Shown here one piece after another: positions 8,679 to 17,403 of a stretch of DNA of 64,000 bases. The notes under the pieces were generated by a model. That model was not told where the DNA came from and did not search any database. It worked only from the letters and a program-made list of their open reading frames with translations. Position numbers and translations under genes: made by a program. This stretch comes from Nocardia colli (GTDB lineage: Bacteria; Actinomycetota; Actinomycetes; Mycobacteriales; Mycobacteriaceae). Position 1 is the first letter of the stretch. Each line of letters starts with the position of its first letter. The DNA is taken from positions 310,001 through 374,000 of the forward strand of contig NZ_VXLC01000008.1 in assembly GCF_008704205.1 (NCBI RefSeq), read 5' to 3'.

Positions 8679-9563
8679 TCAGCGCAGCGCCCACGGTCCG
8701 ATCTCCTGGACGGACGGGTAGCCGGGGTCGTCGCAGCCCGGCTCCTCGGCGAACCACAACCAGTTCCGGGCGCACTGCACGAGGGTCCAGGCGCGGGCCA
8801 GCTCGGCGTCCAGTCCGGCGTGGTCGACCACGGCGGCGAAGCGGTCGTCGAGCGCGGATTCGGTTCGGCGACTCCACAACAGCGACAGGGTGGCGAATTC
8901 GAGATCGCCCGCGAGCGGCTGCGGATCGATGACCAGCCACGGCTCCCGTTGTGCCGCAAGCACATTCTCGAAGTGCAGGTCCTCGTTCACCAGCAGTTGG
9001 TCCGCGACGGGTCCGAGCTGGGTGCACACCTCGACGGCGGCGTCCAGCAGCTTGCGCGGATACGGTTCGCCGAGCCGGGCCCACTCCCTCGGCAGTTCCT
9101 CGGCCCAGCCCGCGGATTCGGTGCGCAGATTCCGGGAAATGCCTTGCGGCACCGGGATTGCCAGCCTGCGCAGGAGTTCGCAGGTGATCCGCACCGCGTC
9201 CTCGATCGGTTCGGTGTGCAGGGAGCGCCCGGCATCCAGGCGTTCCAGCAGCATGGCTCCGTCGGCGGCGTCGCTCTCATAGAGCAGCACCGCGCCGTCA
9301 CCCTGCCACGCGGCCAGCGCGACCGGTTCGTCCTTGGTCTCGGGTGTCAGGTAAGCCAGCTTGAGCACGGCCGGAGTGCCGTCCGCGCGCCGGACGGGCA
9401 GCACCAGCGCGCCGTAGCCGTGCATGGACGGTCCGTCGAACGTGAGACGCCAGCGATCGGCATAGTGCGCGGCGAGGTCGGGCAGGCGGTCGAGCCAGGC
9501 GCGGGCCGGTGCACCCTCCTGGTCGGCGAGTCGGGTGGCGAAGAATTCGGGCACGACGGTCAC
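8679..9563 (-). CDS. Aminoglycoside/hydroxyurea phosphotransferase family kinase (copy 2)
   Basis: Paralogue of the kinase at 4808-5692, colinear over its length, with VLKLA, catalytic loop NEDLHFENV and VIDPQPLAGD. GTG at 9563 is chosen over the ATG at 9575 because it aligns exactly with the other copy's start (TVVPE versus SIVPE), and the leader upstream is also conserved between the copies. It is convergent with the Tat-type SDR, three bases apart. Likely a small-molecule or antibiotic kinase; substrate unproven. The duplication includes the upstream leader. Confidence 0.8.
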   Translation of the reverse strand: MTVVPEFFATRLADQEGAPARAWLDRLPDLAAHYADRWRLTFDGPSMHGYGALVLPVRRADGTPAVLKLAYLTPETKDEPVALAAWQGDGAVLLYESDAADGAMLLERLDAGRSLHTEPIEDAVRITCELLRRLAIPVPQGISRNLRTESAGWAEELPREWARLGEPYPRKLLDAAVEVCTQLGPVADQLLVNEDLHFENVLAAQREPWLVIDPQPLAGDLEFATLSLLWSRRTESALDDRFAAVVDHAGLDAELARAWTLVQCARNWLWFAEEPGCDDPGYPSVQEIGPWALR

Positions 9564-9569
9564 GCCATC

Positions 9570-9587
9570 GAGCATCTCAGCCGTGTC
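9570..9587 (-). promoter_or_regulatory. Leader conserved between the two kinase paralogues
   Basis: Read on the minus strand, GACACGGCTGAGATGCTCGA precedes this gene. The same sequence with one change (G for T) precedes the first kinase at about 5695-5715. The identity is better than in most of the coding region, which suggests a retained promoter or translational leader after duplication. Confidence 0.4.
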
Positions 9588-9609
9588 GATCGATTTTTCG
9601 CGGACCCGA

Positions 9610-10437
9610 TCAGGGGGCGGGCGGCGGGGGCGGCGGCACCGGAATGAAGGGCGGCAGTCCGGGAAACAACGGTGGCGGAGGCGGTGGCGGCGCAGGCGCA
9701 GGCGGCGGCGGATCAGCAGGCAGGCCCGGGTCTACCGGCGGCGGGCCAGGATTCACGGCCGGCGGGCCGGAGTAGACCGGCGGCGGTCCGGGATCCGCGG
9801 GCGGCGGGCCCGGATCGGCAGGCGGCGGGCCCGGATTGGGCGGCACCGGCGCGGGCGCACCCGGCGGCAGCGGCACGCAGACCCAGCGGCCATCCGGCGG
9901 CAGACCCCACCGCGCGGCGATCCCGTCGTGCGAGCAATCGTCACCGACCGCGTGGATGTCCGGTCCCTGTCCCTGCGGCAGGCAGACCGAGCGCCCGTCG
10001 GGCCCCCGTCCCCACCGCGCGACGATTCCGTCGTGCGAGCAGTCGTCGCCGATGCGGTGCACGTCCTGCCCGGCCGGGACGCACGCCCACTGCCCCGCGC
10101 GCAGATCCCAGCGGGCGAGGATGCCGCCCGCCGAGCAGTCGTCGCCGAGCTTGCGAGCGGGTTGCGGCACCGGCGCGACCGGCGTCGCGGGCCCGGGGCT
10201 CACCCGGTTGGGCGTCGAGGTGGCGTTGCCCTCGGCCGACGGGCTCGCGGTGACCGTCGTCGCGGCCGACTTCTCGTCCTTCGAGTCGTCACTCGACCCG
10301 AGCAACAGCCCGATCGCGACCACCAGCACCAGCGCCGCGGCGACCACCGCCGCAACGACCAGGCCACGGTTGTCGGCGCCGCCGCCCCCTTCGGGTTCGT
10401 GACTGCCGCCGGGTGCCACCATCGAAACCGCCTTCAC
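9610..10437 (-). CDS. Membrane-anchored protein with three Cys repeats and Pro-rich tail
   Basis: A 275-residue protein I do not recognise as a named family. It has a glycine-rich N-terminus, one transmembrane helix (about 27-47), a Ser/Thr/Pro linker, then three repeats of about 30 residues with the pattern GDDCS-x-x-GI-x-ARW ... C-V/L-P (two Cys each, beginning near residues 97, 127 and 161), and about 75 residues rich in PGPPP units. The order predicts an external domain with three similar disulfide-bonded units near the envelope. The start may be ATG 10437 or 10422. Confidence 0.7.
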   Translation of the reverse strand: MKAVSMVAPGGSHEPEGGGGADNRGLVVAAVVAAALVLVVAIGLLLGSSDDSKDEKSAATTVTASPSAEGNATSTPNRVSPGPATPVAPVPQPARKLGDDCSAGGILARWDLRAGQWACVPAGQDVHRIGDDCSHDGIVARWGRGPDGRSVCLPQGQGPDIHAVGDDCSHDGIAARWGLPPDGRWVCVPLPPGAPAPVPPNPGPPPADPGPPPADPGPPPVYSGPPAVNPGPPPVDPGLPADPPPPAPAPPPPPPPLFPGLPPFIPVPPPPPPAP

Positions 10438-10590
10438 TGTATGGACAGGAAATACCGGTACGAAAGTTGATCTTCACGGCACGCTACCCGAAGGTTGCTG
10501 AGTCGATGCTCACTTTATGTATTTTTTGTTTACGCAGGTAGAAGCCATTTACCAGAAATAGCTACCGGTAAACTCGTTTGCTGGGACGGG

Positions 10591-11196
10591 TCACTGCTTG
10601 GGCAGCGCGCCCGCGACCCCGCCGACGTCGGCGACCTTCCAGCCGTTGTTCGGGTCCACGTTCACCGTGTAGGTGACCGTGGTCTGCGCGCCCTCGGGCG
10701 TCTGGGCGCTGGTCGAGGTGACGTTGAGGAAGACGTTCACCTTGTAGACCCCGTTGTCGGTGTTCATCACCTTGGCGGTGATCGGGGTGGAGGTCGAGGT
10801 CCACTTCAGCGGGACCAGGATGTCCTGCAACTTCGACGCGGTGGCGTCGAACTTGCCGGCCAGCTGCGGGGTGGTGTTGGACTTGAGCTTGACCACCCAG
10901 CCGTTGACGTCCTGGAAGTTGATGTTGGACGCGCCGACCGCGTAGTCGGTGGCCACCTGCTCGGCGTGCTGGTTCGCCGCGGCCGCGGCATCGCGGTCGC
11001 TGAGGTCGCCGCGCGCCGAGGCCCACAGCGTGGCGAACACGGCGGTGGCGGCGGCCAGCGCCACCAGCGCGGCGCCGAACGCGACGGTCGACAGGCGGAT
11101 CGACACGGTCCGGCCGCCCTTGCCCGCCGCGGGCGCGGCCGCGGTGGTCTCTTCGTCGGTGTTCGACTTCGGTTCGGTCACAACGTCGTTCGACAT
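10591..11196 (-). CDS. Mce-associated membrane protein
   Basis: A 201-residue protein with an acidic/Ala-rich cytoplasmic start, one transmembrane helix (about 33-60) and an extracytoplasmic NTF2-like domain ending VTYTVNVDPNNGWKVADVGG. This is the usual form of Mce-associated (Mas/Mam) proteins. It follows mceF by 14 bases and is the last gene of the mce operon; these proteins help stabilise the Mce complex in mycobacteria. Only one such gene is present, where many mce operons have two or more. Confidence 0.85.
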   Translation of the reverse strand: MSNDVVTEPKSNTDEETTAAAPAAGKGGRTVSIRLSTVAFGAALVALAAATAVFATLWASARGDLSDRDAAAAANQHAEQVATDYAVGASNINFQDVNGWVVKLKSNTTPQLAGKFDATASKLQDILVPLKWTSTSTPITAKVMNTDNGVYKVNVFLNVTSTSAQTPEGAQTTVTYTVNVDPNNGWKVADVGGVAGALPKQ

Positions 11197-11210
11197 CGCG
11201 GCCTCCTTTC

Positions 11211-12167
11211 CTACTTGATGGCGACCCGCACCTTGACGGCGCCGTCGGCGTCGACGTCGGCGAGGGCCTGGGAGATCAGGGCGGAGATATCGATCCGCGG
11301 TGCGGCCGAGACGATCGCGTCGAGCAGCGGGCGCAGGATCGGCGCCAGCGAACTCAGCTCCGGCTGCAACTCACGCAGCGCGGCGACGGTCCTCTCGGTG
11401 AACGGGGCGATCCCGTTGCCGGTGGTGTACTGGTCGATCGGCTCGCTGTCGACCATGCTGCCCACGTGCGTGACCAGGTTGCTCACCGCCTCGGCGAACT
11501 TGGTCCACTCGGGCGCGGCGGCGCTGAACGACGGGCCGACCCAGTCCATATTGGTCGCCGTGTTCTGCAGGCTGTTGAGCAGCGAGACGATCTGCGGGTT
11601 GCGGCTCATGATGGCCGCGGCGAGCAGGTCGCCGGAGCGGGCCAGGTTGGGGATCGCGCCGTCGGTGCCGACCAGCGACTGCTCCGCGGTGCTCACCAGC
11701 GAGCCGACGATGTTCGGGTCGAGCTGGTTCAGCGTCGCGGTGGCCAGCCGGGCGACCTCCGGAATCGACAGCGGCGTACGCACATTCGCCGTCTTGAGTT
11801 GCTGACCGTCCCGAATGTACGGTCCGCCTTCGGAATTCGGCCGGAACTCGACGTACGGCTCGCCGAGCGCGGAGAGGTGTTCGATGGTGACCATGCTGTC
11901 GGTGGGCACCTGCCGGTCGGCGACCAGCTTCAGGCCGACCTCGACGCCGGCGATGCTGTTGGTCACCGAGTTGACCCGGCCCACCTCGATGCCGGTGAGC
12001 AGCACCGGCGAACCGACCGCCAGCCCACCGGAATTGGCCAGCACCATGGTGGCGTGGGTGTAGTCGCGCAGCGGATCGACCCGTACCACGCCGAAGGTCA
12101 GATATCCCGCGCCGAGCACGATGATGGCGGCGATGCCGCCGAGCGAGGCGAGCGAACCGAGCTTCAT
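11211..12167 (-). CDS. mceF: Mce family protein MceF
   Basis: A 318-residue member of the MlaD/MCE superfamily: short N-terminus, one signal-anchor helix (about 5-27), MCE domain (GGLAVGSPVLLTGIEVGRV) and a helical C-terminal half. Its ATG at 12167 overlaps the mceE stop (ATGA). Sixth of the six Mce subunits thought to form a hexameric tunnel that shuttles lipids across the periplasm to the YrbE permeases. Confidence 0.9.
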   Translation of the reverse strand: MKLGSLASLGGIAAIIVLGAGYLTFGVVRVDPLRDYTHATMVLANSGGLAVGSPVLLTGIEVGRVNSVTNSIAGVEVGLKLVADRQVPTDSMVTIEHLSALGEPYVEFRPNSEGGPYIRDGQQLKTANVRTPLSIPEVARLATATLNQLDPNIVGSLVSTAEQSLVGTDGAIPNLARSGDLLAAAIMSRNPQIVSLLNSLQNTATNMDWVGPSFSAAAPEWTKFAEAVSNLVTHVGSMVDSEPIDQYTTGNGIAPFTERTVAALRELQPELSSLAPILRPLLDAIVSAAPRIDISALISQALADVDADGAVKVRVAIK

Positions 12168-13285
12168 CGGACGACTCCGATCATGCGTAGCGTCTGGATG
12201 ATCCGGTCGGTCTGGTCCTGCACCGGCACCGCCGCGCCGTCGGTTTTCACCCCGACGATGTTCACCTTGGGGCCGCGCTCGGCGAACGGGATGATCTTGT
12301 CGCGGATCAGCGAGACCAGGGTTTGCAGGTTCGACGGCTGACTCAGATCCAGCGGCCGGGCCGAGGCCAGCAGCGGCAGGAACGCCTGCACGGTGCCGTC
12401 GGCACTGGTCAGCAGCGGGCCGAGCCAGGTGAGCGAGGTGCCGATCGGGCCGAGCGCGTCGAAGATCTTGGTGACGCCGATGATGGACGGCGCGATGCCG
12501 TTCATCTGATCGACCGACTCCTGGGTCAGCAGCTGCGCGAGTTCGGGCCGGATCTCGTGCAGCACATTGGAATTGCGGTCGATGCCGTCGAGCAGCGAGT
12601 CCAGCTTGTCCAGGTGATTGCCCAGATCGACCGCGTCGTCGGCCATGGTCTTGCCGATCTGCGCGGTCCGGCCGACATCCTGGGGCAGCACGTCGTTGAG
12701 CTGCTGGATGGTGTCCTGCACCTGCTGGATCGCGCCGCCCTGGGTGAAAGTGGCCAGCGCGGACATCGTGTCTTCCAGCTGCACCGGGGGTTTCGTCTGC
12801 GACAGCGGGATGGTGCCGTCCGCGGGCAGCAGCTTGTCGAAGCCGTTCGTCGGGGTGAGCAGGGCGAGGTGGATGTCGCCGAGCACGGTGTTCTGCCGCA
12901 GTTCGGCGCGGGTGGCGGCGGGCAGCCGCACCGACTTCGAGATGCGGGCCTCGACCACGACGTAGCCGCCGCGGCCGCCGGCCTTGGCCGAATCCACCAC
13001 CGCCACATCGGAAACCGTGCCGACCTGAGCGCCGTTGGCCATGATCTTGGCCCGCGCGGGCAGATTCAGCACGTTCTGGAACTGGATCTTGATGTTGTAG
13101 GTGGCGCCGGAGACCTCGGCGCCGGGCACCGGCACCGACGACGGGTCGAACGCGCAGCCGGCGGCGGGCAGCACGGCCACCATGACCGCCGCGACGCCCG
13201 CGGTGAAACGCGCACCGCGCCGGTGGCTTTCGGGGCGCTGGAAGGAGACGGTCAACCGTCCCGCGTCGTCTCGCTGAATCCTCAT
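12164..13285 (-). CDS. mceE: Mce family lipoprotein MceE
   Basis: A 373-residue Mce protein with a lipoprotein signal: basic N-terminus, hydrophobic stretch and lipobox LPAAGC. The MCE domain follows (LNLPARAKIMANGAQVGTV). The fifth Mce gene is the lipoprotein in all mce operons, so position and signal agree. It overlaps mceD (ATGA at 13282-13285) and mceF by four bases each, so translation is coupled. Confidence 0.92.
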   Translation of the reverse strand: MRIQRDDAGRLTVSFQRPESHRRGARFTAGVAAVMVAVLPAAGCAFDPSSVPVPGAEVSGATYNIKIQFQNVLNLPARAKIMANGAQVGTVSDVAVVDSAKAGGRGGYVVVEARISKSVRLPAATRAELRQNTVLGDIHLALLTPTNGFDKLLPADGTIPLSQTKPPVQLEDTMSALATFTQGGAIQQVQDTIQQLNDVLPQDVGRTAQIGKTMADDAVDLGNHLDKLDSLLDGIDRNSNVLHEIRPELAQLLTQESVDQMNGIAPSIIGVTKIFDALGPIGTSLTWLGPLLTSADGTVQAFLPLLASARPLDLSQPSNLQTLVSLIRDKIIPFAERGPKVNIVGVKTDGAAVPVQDQTDRIIQTLRMIGVVR

Positions 13286-14352
13286 CGCGCACCTGCCATT
13301 CCGAACACCAGGTCCGCCATGTCGATCTTCGCCACGCCGCCGTCCGCGGTGCAGCGCCCCGGCGTCACCAGGTTCACCGCCGCGCAGGCCTCCTGCGGGA
13401 TCGCGACCTTCGGTGGGGTGTAGGCGATCCCGTTGCCCACCGCGCGGAACGCGTCGGTCAGCACCGGCATCATCGAGACGACCTGGGCCAGCGAACCGAC
13501 CCGGGCGCGCAGGAACTTCACCAGCGGCACGGTGAAATCGAGGGTCTTCATGATCGGATCACCGAACGCGGTGGTCAGGTCGTTGAGCACCGGAAGCAGT
13601 TGGGCCAGACCGTCGATCACGTCCGCGCCCGGCACCAGCAGGTCCTCCCTGGCCGTGACGAGCACCGGGGCCAACCGGGTGAACATGGATTCGATGTCGC
13701 CCCAATGCTCTTCGACCTTCTTGCCGACCGAGGAGAACGCGTCGAAGACGCCGACCAGGTGGCCGATGTCCGCGTCCGGCGAGGCCATCGCGCCGCTGAG
13801 CTGCTTGATGATCTCGTTGATCTGCGGACCCGTGCCCGCGGTGGCCGCGTTCAACTGGGACAGCCCGTTGGCCAGCGCGTTGGGCGTCTTGGAGTCCGGG
13901 CCGGAGATCTCCGCGGACAGCTGGGCGACCGCGTTCAGCGTCTCGGTGACGCTCTTCGGCGTCATGGTCTTGGTGATGCACTGCGACGAGTTCCAGCGCG
14001 CGGTGTTCTTGCCGGTCGTCACGACGGCCAGCTGGCGCGCCGCGACGATGCTGTTGGCCAGCGTGGTCGCGCCCGCGTCGGCGTACACCGGCTTGTCCGC
14101 CTCGACGGCGAACTCGACCTTCACCGCTTTGCCCTGCGGGGCAATGGAAGTCACCGTGCCGACCGGAATGCCGCGCATGGTCACCTGATTGCCGACGTAG
14201 AGCCCGACGGTGTCCGGCATGATCGCGCAATAGCTCTCGGTCTGCTTCAGCGGATCGAAGACGATGAAGTAGCCGACGACCACCAGCACGATCGCGACGA
14301 CCGCGCCCGAGACCGACATGAACGCCCGGGATCCGAGGACCTTGTGCAGCAT
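13282..14352 (-). CDS. mceD: Mce family protein MceD
   Basis: A 356-residue Mce protein: signal-anchor helix (about 10-30), MCE domain with VGLYVGNQVTMRGIPVGTV, long helical region and a C-terminus with paired cysteines. The start at ATG 14352 shares one base with the previous stop (TGATG); the open frame extends ten codons further but into mceC. Fourth Mce subunit of the operon. Confidence 0.9.
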   Translation of the reverse strand: MLHKVLGSRAFMSVSGAVVAIVLVVVGYFIVFDPLKQTESYCAIMPDTVGLYVGNQVTMRGIPVGTVTSIAPQGKAVKVEFAVEADKPVYADAGATTLANSIVAARQLAVVTTGKNTARWNSSQCITKTMTPKSVTETLNAVAQLSAEISGPDSKTPNALANGLSQLNAATAGTGPQINEIIKQLSGAMASPDADIGHLVGVFDAFSSVGKKVEEHWGDIESMFTRLAPVLVTAREDLLVPGADVIDGLAQLLPVLNDLTTAFGDPIMKTLDFTVPLVKFLRARVGSLAQVVSMMPVLTDAFRAVGNGIAYTPPKVAIPQEACAAVNLVTPGRCTADGGVAKIDMADLVFGMAGAR

Positions 14353-15386
14353 CAGCAATCCCTCCCCGGCACCGGGACACACACGCGCGCAAGCGCGTTC
14401 GGGGGTGCGGTAATGGTCTGGCCGGACTGGTCGATCCGCACGCCGTCGTCCGGGATGGCCAGGTTCGACAGCTTCTGCTGAATGTCGCGCACCGAACCGA
14501 CGACCGGATCGAGCCGGCCCAGCAGCTCCTCCATCCGCGGCACCGCGTCGAAGAGCGGCTGCAACTTCGGCTTGATCTCCGCGTAGGTGGGCGCGATGGC
14601 GGCGGCCTTGCTGATCACCGCGCGCAGCAGCCGGATGCCCTCGGCCAGCTCGGCGCGCTTGTCCAGCACCAGGTCCTCCAGGAGGTTGGTGGCCTGCACC
14701 AGCCGGCCGAGCGAGCTCTTCGCGCCGTCGTACATGGTGACGTATTCGTCGGCGTTGGCGATCGCCTTGGAGATCATCACGTGCTGGCGGTTGAGGTCGT
14801 CGACGAAACTGTTGAGGCTGTCCAGCGTGGTGCGCAAGGTGTCGGGAGCCTGCGCGACCGAGGTGCCGAGCGCGGCGAGGTTGCGCCGCAAGGTATCTCC
14901 GTCGATCTTGCGCAGCGGCTCGGCCGCGTCCTGGAAGGTCTGCACCAGGCTGTACGGCAGGCGCACCCGATCGGCCGGAATGTGCTTGTCCCCCAACGGC
15001 TTGGCGCCGGAGGGGAACAACGCGACGTAGTTGCCGCCGACGATGGTGAGCATGCGCACGTCCAGCGTGGACTGGTCGCCGACGAACACCGAGGAGTCCA
15101 CGGTGAACCGCATGATCACCCGATCCGGTTTCAGCTCCAGCGATTTCACCGTGCCGACGCTCACCCCGGCGACCCGGATGTCGTCACCGGACTGCACCGA
15201 CTGGGCCTCCGACAGCTCGGCAGTGTAGGTCTTCTTGCCGAACGGGACGACGTAGAGCACGCCGGCCGCGATCGCCAGGATCGCCACCAGCACCACGCCG
15301 ACGATGCCGAGCCGGATCTCGCGCCGCTTGCGCTCCGGCTCGCCGATCACCTTGCGGTCGGCGAACATCTTGGTCAACCAGCGCAT
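14352..15386 (-). CDS. mceC: Mce family protein MceC
   Basis: A 344-residue Mce protein with a charged cytoplasmic start (MRWLTKMFADRK, then an RKRREIR stretch), one anchor helix, MCE domain SVQSGDDIRVAGVSVGTVKS and a helical C-terminal half ending in two cysteines. It begins at ATG 15386, inside the last codons of mceB (13-base overlap). Third Mce subunit. Confidence 0.9.
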   Translation of the reverse strand: MRWLTKMFADRKVIGEPERKRREIRLGIVGVVLVAILAIAAGVLYVVPFGKKTYTAELSEAQSVQSGDDIRVAGVSVGTVKSLELKPDRVIMRFTVDSSVFVGDQSTLDVRMLTIVGGNYVALFPSGAKPLGDKHIPADRVRLPYSLVQTFQDAAEPLRKIDGDTLRRNLAALGTSVAQAPDTLRTTLDSLNSFVDDLNRQHVMISKAIANADEYVTMYDGAKSSLGRLVQATNLLEDLVLDKRAELAEGIRLLRAVISKAAAIAPTYAEIKPKLQPLFDAVPRMEELLGRLDPVVGSVRDIQQKLSNLAIPDDGVRIDQSGQTITAPPNALARVCVPVPGRDC

Positions 15387-16375
15387 ATCGCCACCTGCTG
15401 TCCTGCGATCAGTACGCCGAATACCTGCGGCACGTCGGCCTGCCCCTTGGTGCACTGCGGCTTCCAGCCCGCCACCGCGGATTTCGGGATGGCGGCGTCG
15501 AAGCCGGCCAGCAGCCCGGGCAGCTTGTCGAACACCTCCAGGGCCTGCTGGGGATCGGGAAAGATCTTCTGGATCAACGCGTTCACGTCGTCGGGGCCCT
15601 GCAGGCCGAGCGCGTTGAACAGGTTGTCCAGCGGCCCGAGCACCGACGGCGCGGCCGCGGCGAACTGCGCCAGGCCGGTCATATTCGATTGCAGGCCGGA
15701 GATGACGTCGGCCAGCCGGGCCAGGATCGGCACCATGTAGTGGATCTTGCCGCTGGCCGTGTCGTGCAGGTCGGACAGGTTCTGCAGCACCGCGTCGATC
15801 ACCGTCTGCCGGTCCTTGACGTGCGCCGCGAGCTTGTCGATCGCCTCCAGCGCGGGCCCGATGCCGTTGCCGTCGCCCTCGATCAGCGCGACCATGCTGG
15901 CGCTGAACTGGTTGATCTCCTCCGGGGAGATGGTGGCCAGCACCGGCTTCAGGCCGTTGAACATGCTGGTCACGTCGAACGAGGGCACCGTGTGGTCGGT
16001 GCCGACGGTCGCGCCGGCGGGGATGCGCTTGCCGGGCTGCGGCTGCTGTTGCAGGTCTATGTAGCGCTGACCGGTGAGGTTCTGATAGCGGATGGCCAGC
16101 TTCGAATTGTCGTAGATCGGCGCATCGGTCTTGAGCGACAACCGGACTCGCGCCTGCGTGCCGTCCAGTGCGACGCCGTCGACCTTGCCGACCTGCACGC
16201 CGTACATGCGCACGTCGTCGCCGACCTTGAGGCCGTTGGCGTCGGTGAACAGCGCGGCGTGCTGCTCGGTCGGTCCGGAGACCGGCCGCTTGATCGCGGT
16301 GCAGACGATGAACAGCACGCCGATCATCACGGCGGCGAACAGGGCCAGGCGCCATCCGGCGGAGCGTACGTTCAT
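15374..16375 (-). CDS. mceB: Mce family protein MceB
   Basis: A 333-residue Mce protein: signal-anchor (about 9-27), MCE domain GLKVGDDVRMYGVQVGKV, then amphipathic helices, ending VLIAGQQVAICAG. The start ATG overlaps the mceA stop by four bases. Second Mce subunit; surface-exposed lipid-transfer complex. Confidence 0.9.
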   Translation of the reverse strand: MNVRSAGWRLALFAAVMIGVLFIVCTAIKRPVSGPTEQHAALFTDANGLKVGDDVRMYGVQVGKVDGVALDGTQARVRLSLKTDAPIYDNSKLAIRYQNLTGQRYIDLQQQPQPGKRIPAGATVGTDHTVPSFDVTSMFNGLKPVLATISPEEINQFSASMVALIEGDGNGIGPALEAIDKLAAHVKDRQTVIDAVLQNLSDLHDTASGKIHYMVPILARLADVISGLQSNMTGLAQFAAAAPSVLGPLDNLFNALGLQGPDDVNALIQKIFPDPQQALEVFDKLPGLLAGFDAAIPKSAVAGWKPQCTKGQADVPQVFGVLIAGQQVAICAG

Positions 16376-17403
16376 CGGACACCGCCCAGCAGCGGCGCGA
16401 GCACCGGCATCCCGCTCACATCGACCTCGGCGTTCAGCACCGGCCCGTCCGGCGTATCCGCCATGGCCGCGCGCAGCCGGCGCAGCAGTTCGGTGAGGTC
16501 GGCGCCGGACTGGCGCGGTTGCGGCACCATCTGGGCGAGCAGCGCCAGCACCGGGCCGAGTTGGTCGGTGAGCCCGGAGAGGTCGCCGCCGAGCGCGCCG
16601 CCGAGATTCGCGATGCCGGGCAGCAGCCGTTCGGTGTGCATCCGCACGCCGGCATCGAAGGCGTCCCGATTGCTTTGCAGCCGTGGGATATTCCGCAGGA
16701 TGTAGACCATCAGCTCGTTCGCGCCGGCGAAATCACCCGCGCCGTAGAACGCCGGGCCGAGCCGGCCGGCCAGCTCCGAGGGCGGCATCCGCTGGTTGTC
16801 GGTGACGATCTGGGCCACCTGGATGATCGACTGGGCCAGCGGGGTGAACGCCTTCATGTCGTGCGAGACCTGGCTGATCACCGTGGCCATCTGCGGGGTG
16901 AGCACCGAGTCGCCGGTCTGCGACAGGCTGCGCAGCATGCTGCCCATGGTGGCGTCGAACACCGCGTCGGTGTGGCTGCCGGTCAGGTCGATCACGCTGT
17001 CGTCGCGCAGCGCGGATCCGCCGGAGCCGCGGCGCAGGCCGATCTCGCTGATGCCGAACAGGTTCGCCGGCGCATAGTCGACCTTCATGCTGTCGTCCAG
17101 GCCGTGCAGTTGAGCCTGGTTGAGCCGCAAGGTGATTCGCTGCGTGCCGCGTTCGTCGGGGGCGATCGCGGCGACCGTGCCCACCTGGACGCCGTCGACC
17201 CGCACCGGCGTGCCCTCCAGCACGCCGTCACCGATCTGTTCGGTGTGCAGGGTGATCTGTAACCCGTTGTCGGAACGGAACTCTCGATAGATCAGGCTGG
17301 CCGCCAGGACGGCGACGATCACGCCGACCGCGACCACCCCGACCAGCCGGGTCTGCCGCTTGTCGATGGCCACTCCGGGCATTCCGTACTTCGGCATCGC
17401 CAT
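16372..17403 (-). CDS. mceA: Mce family protein MceA
   Basis: A 343-residue Mce protein with an anchor helix (about 17-39), MCE domain GDGVLEGTPVRVDGVQVGTV and a helical C-terminus. ATG 17403 overlaps the yrbEB stop by one base (TAATG). First of the six Mce subunits. The substrate class of this operon cannot be told from sequence alone; known mce systems carry mycolates, fatty acids or sterols. Confidence 0.9.
   Translation of the reverse strand: MAMPKYGMPGVAIDKRQTRLVGVVAVGVIVAVLAASLIYREFRSDNGLQITLHTEQIGDGVLEGTPVRVDGVQVGTVAAIAPDERGTQRITLRLNQAQLHGLDDSMKVDYAPANLFGISEIGLRRGSGGSALRDDSVIDLTGSHTDAVFDATMGSMLRSLSQTGDSVLTPQMATVISQVSHDMKAFTPLAQSIIQVAQIVTDNQRMPPSELAGRLGPAFYGAGDFAGANELMVYILRNIPRLQSNRDAFDAGVRMHTERLLPGIANLGGALGGDLSGLTDQLGPVLALLAQMVPQPRQSGADLTELLRRLRAAMADTPDGPVLNAEVDVSGMPVLAPLLGGVR

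Noticed and set aside
9575..9575. ATG start for kinase copy 2
   Set aside because: The GTG at 9563 aligns with the start of copy 1 and the four extra residues have no counterpart there.
10438..10590. AT-rich stretch after the mce operon as a mobile-element scar
   Set aside because: No terminal repeats, target duplication or transposase remnant; it is just a promoter/terminator region.
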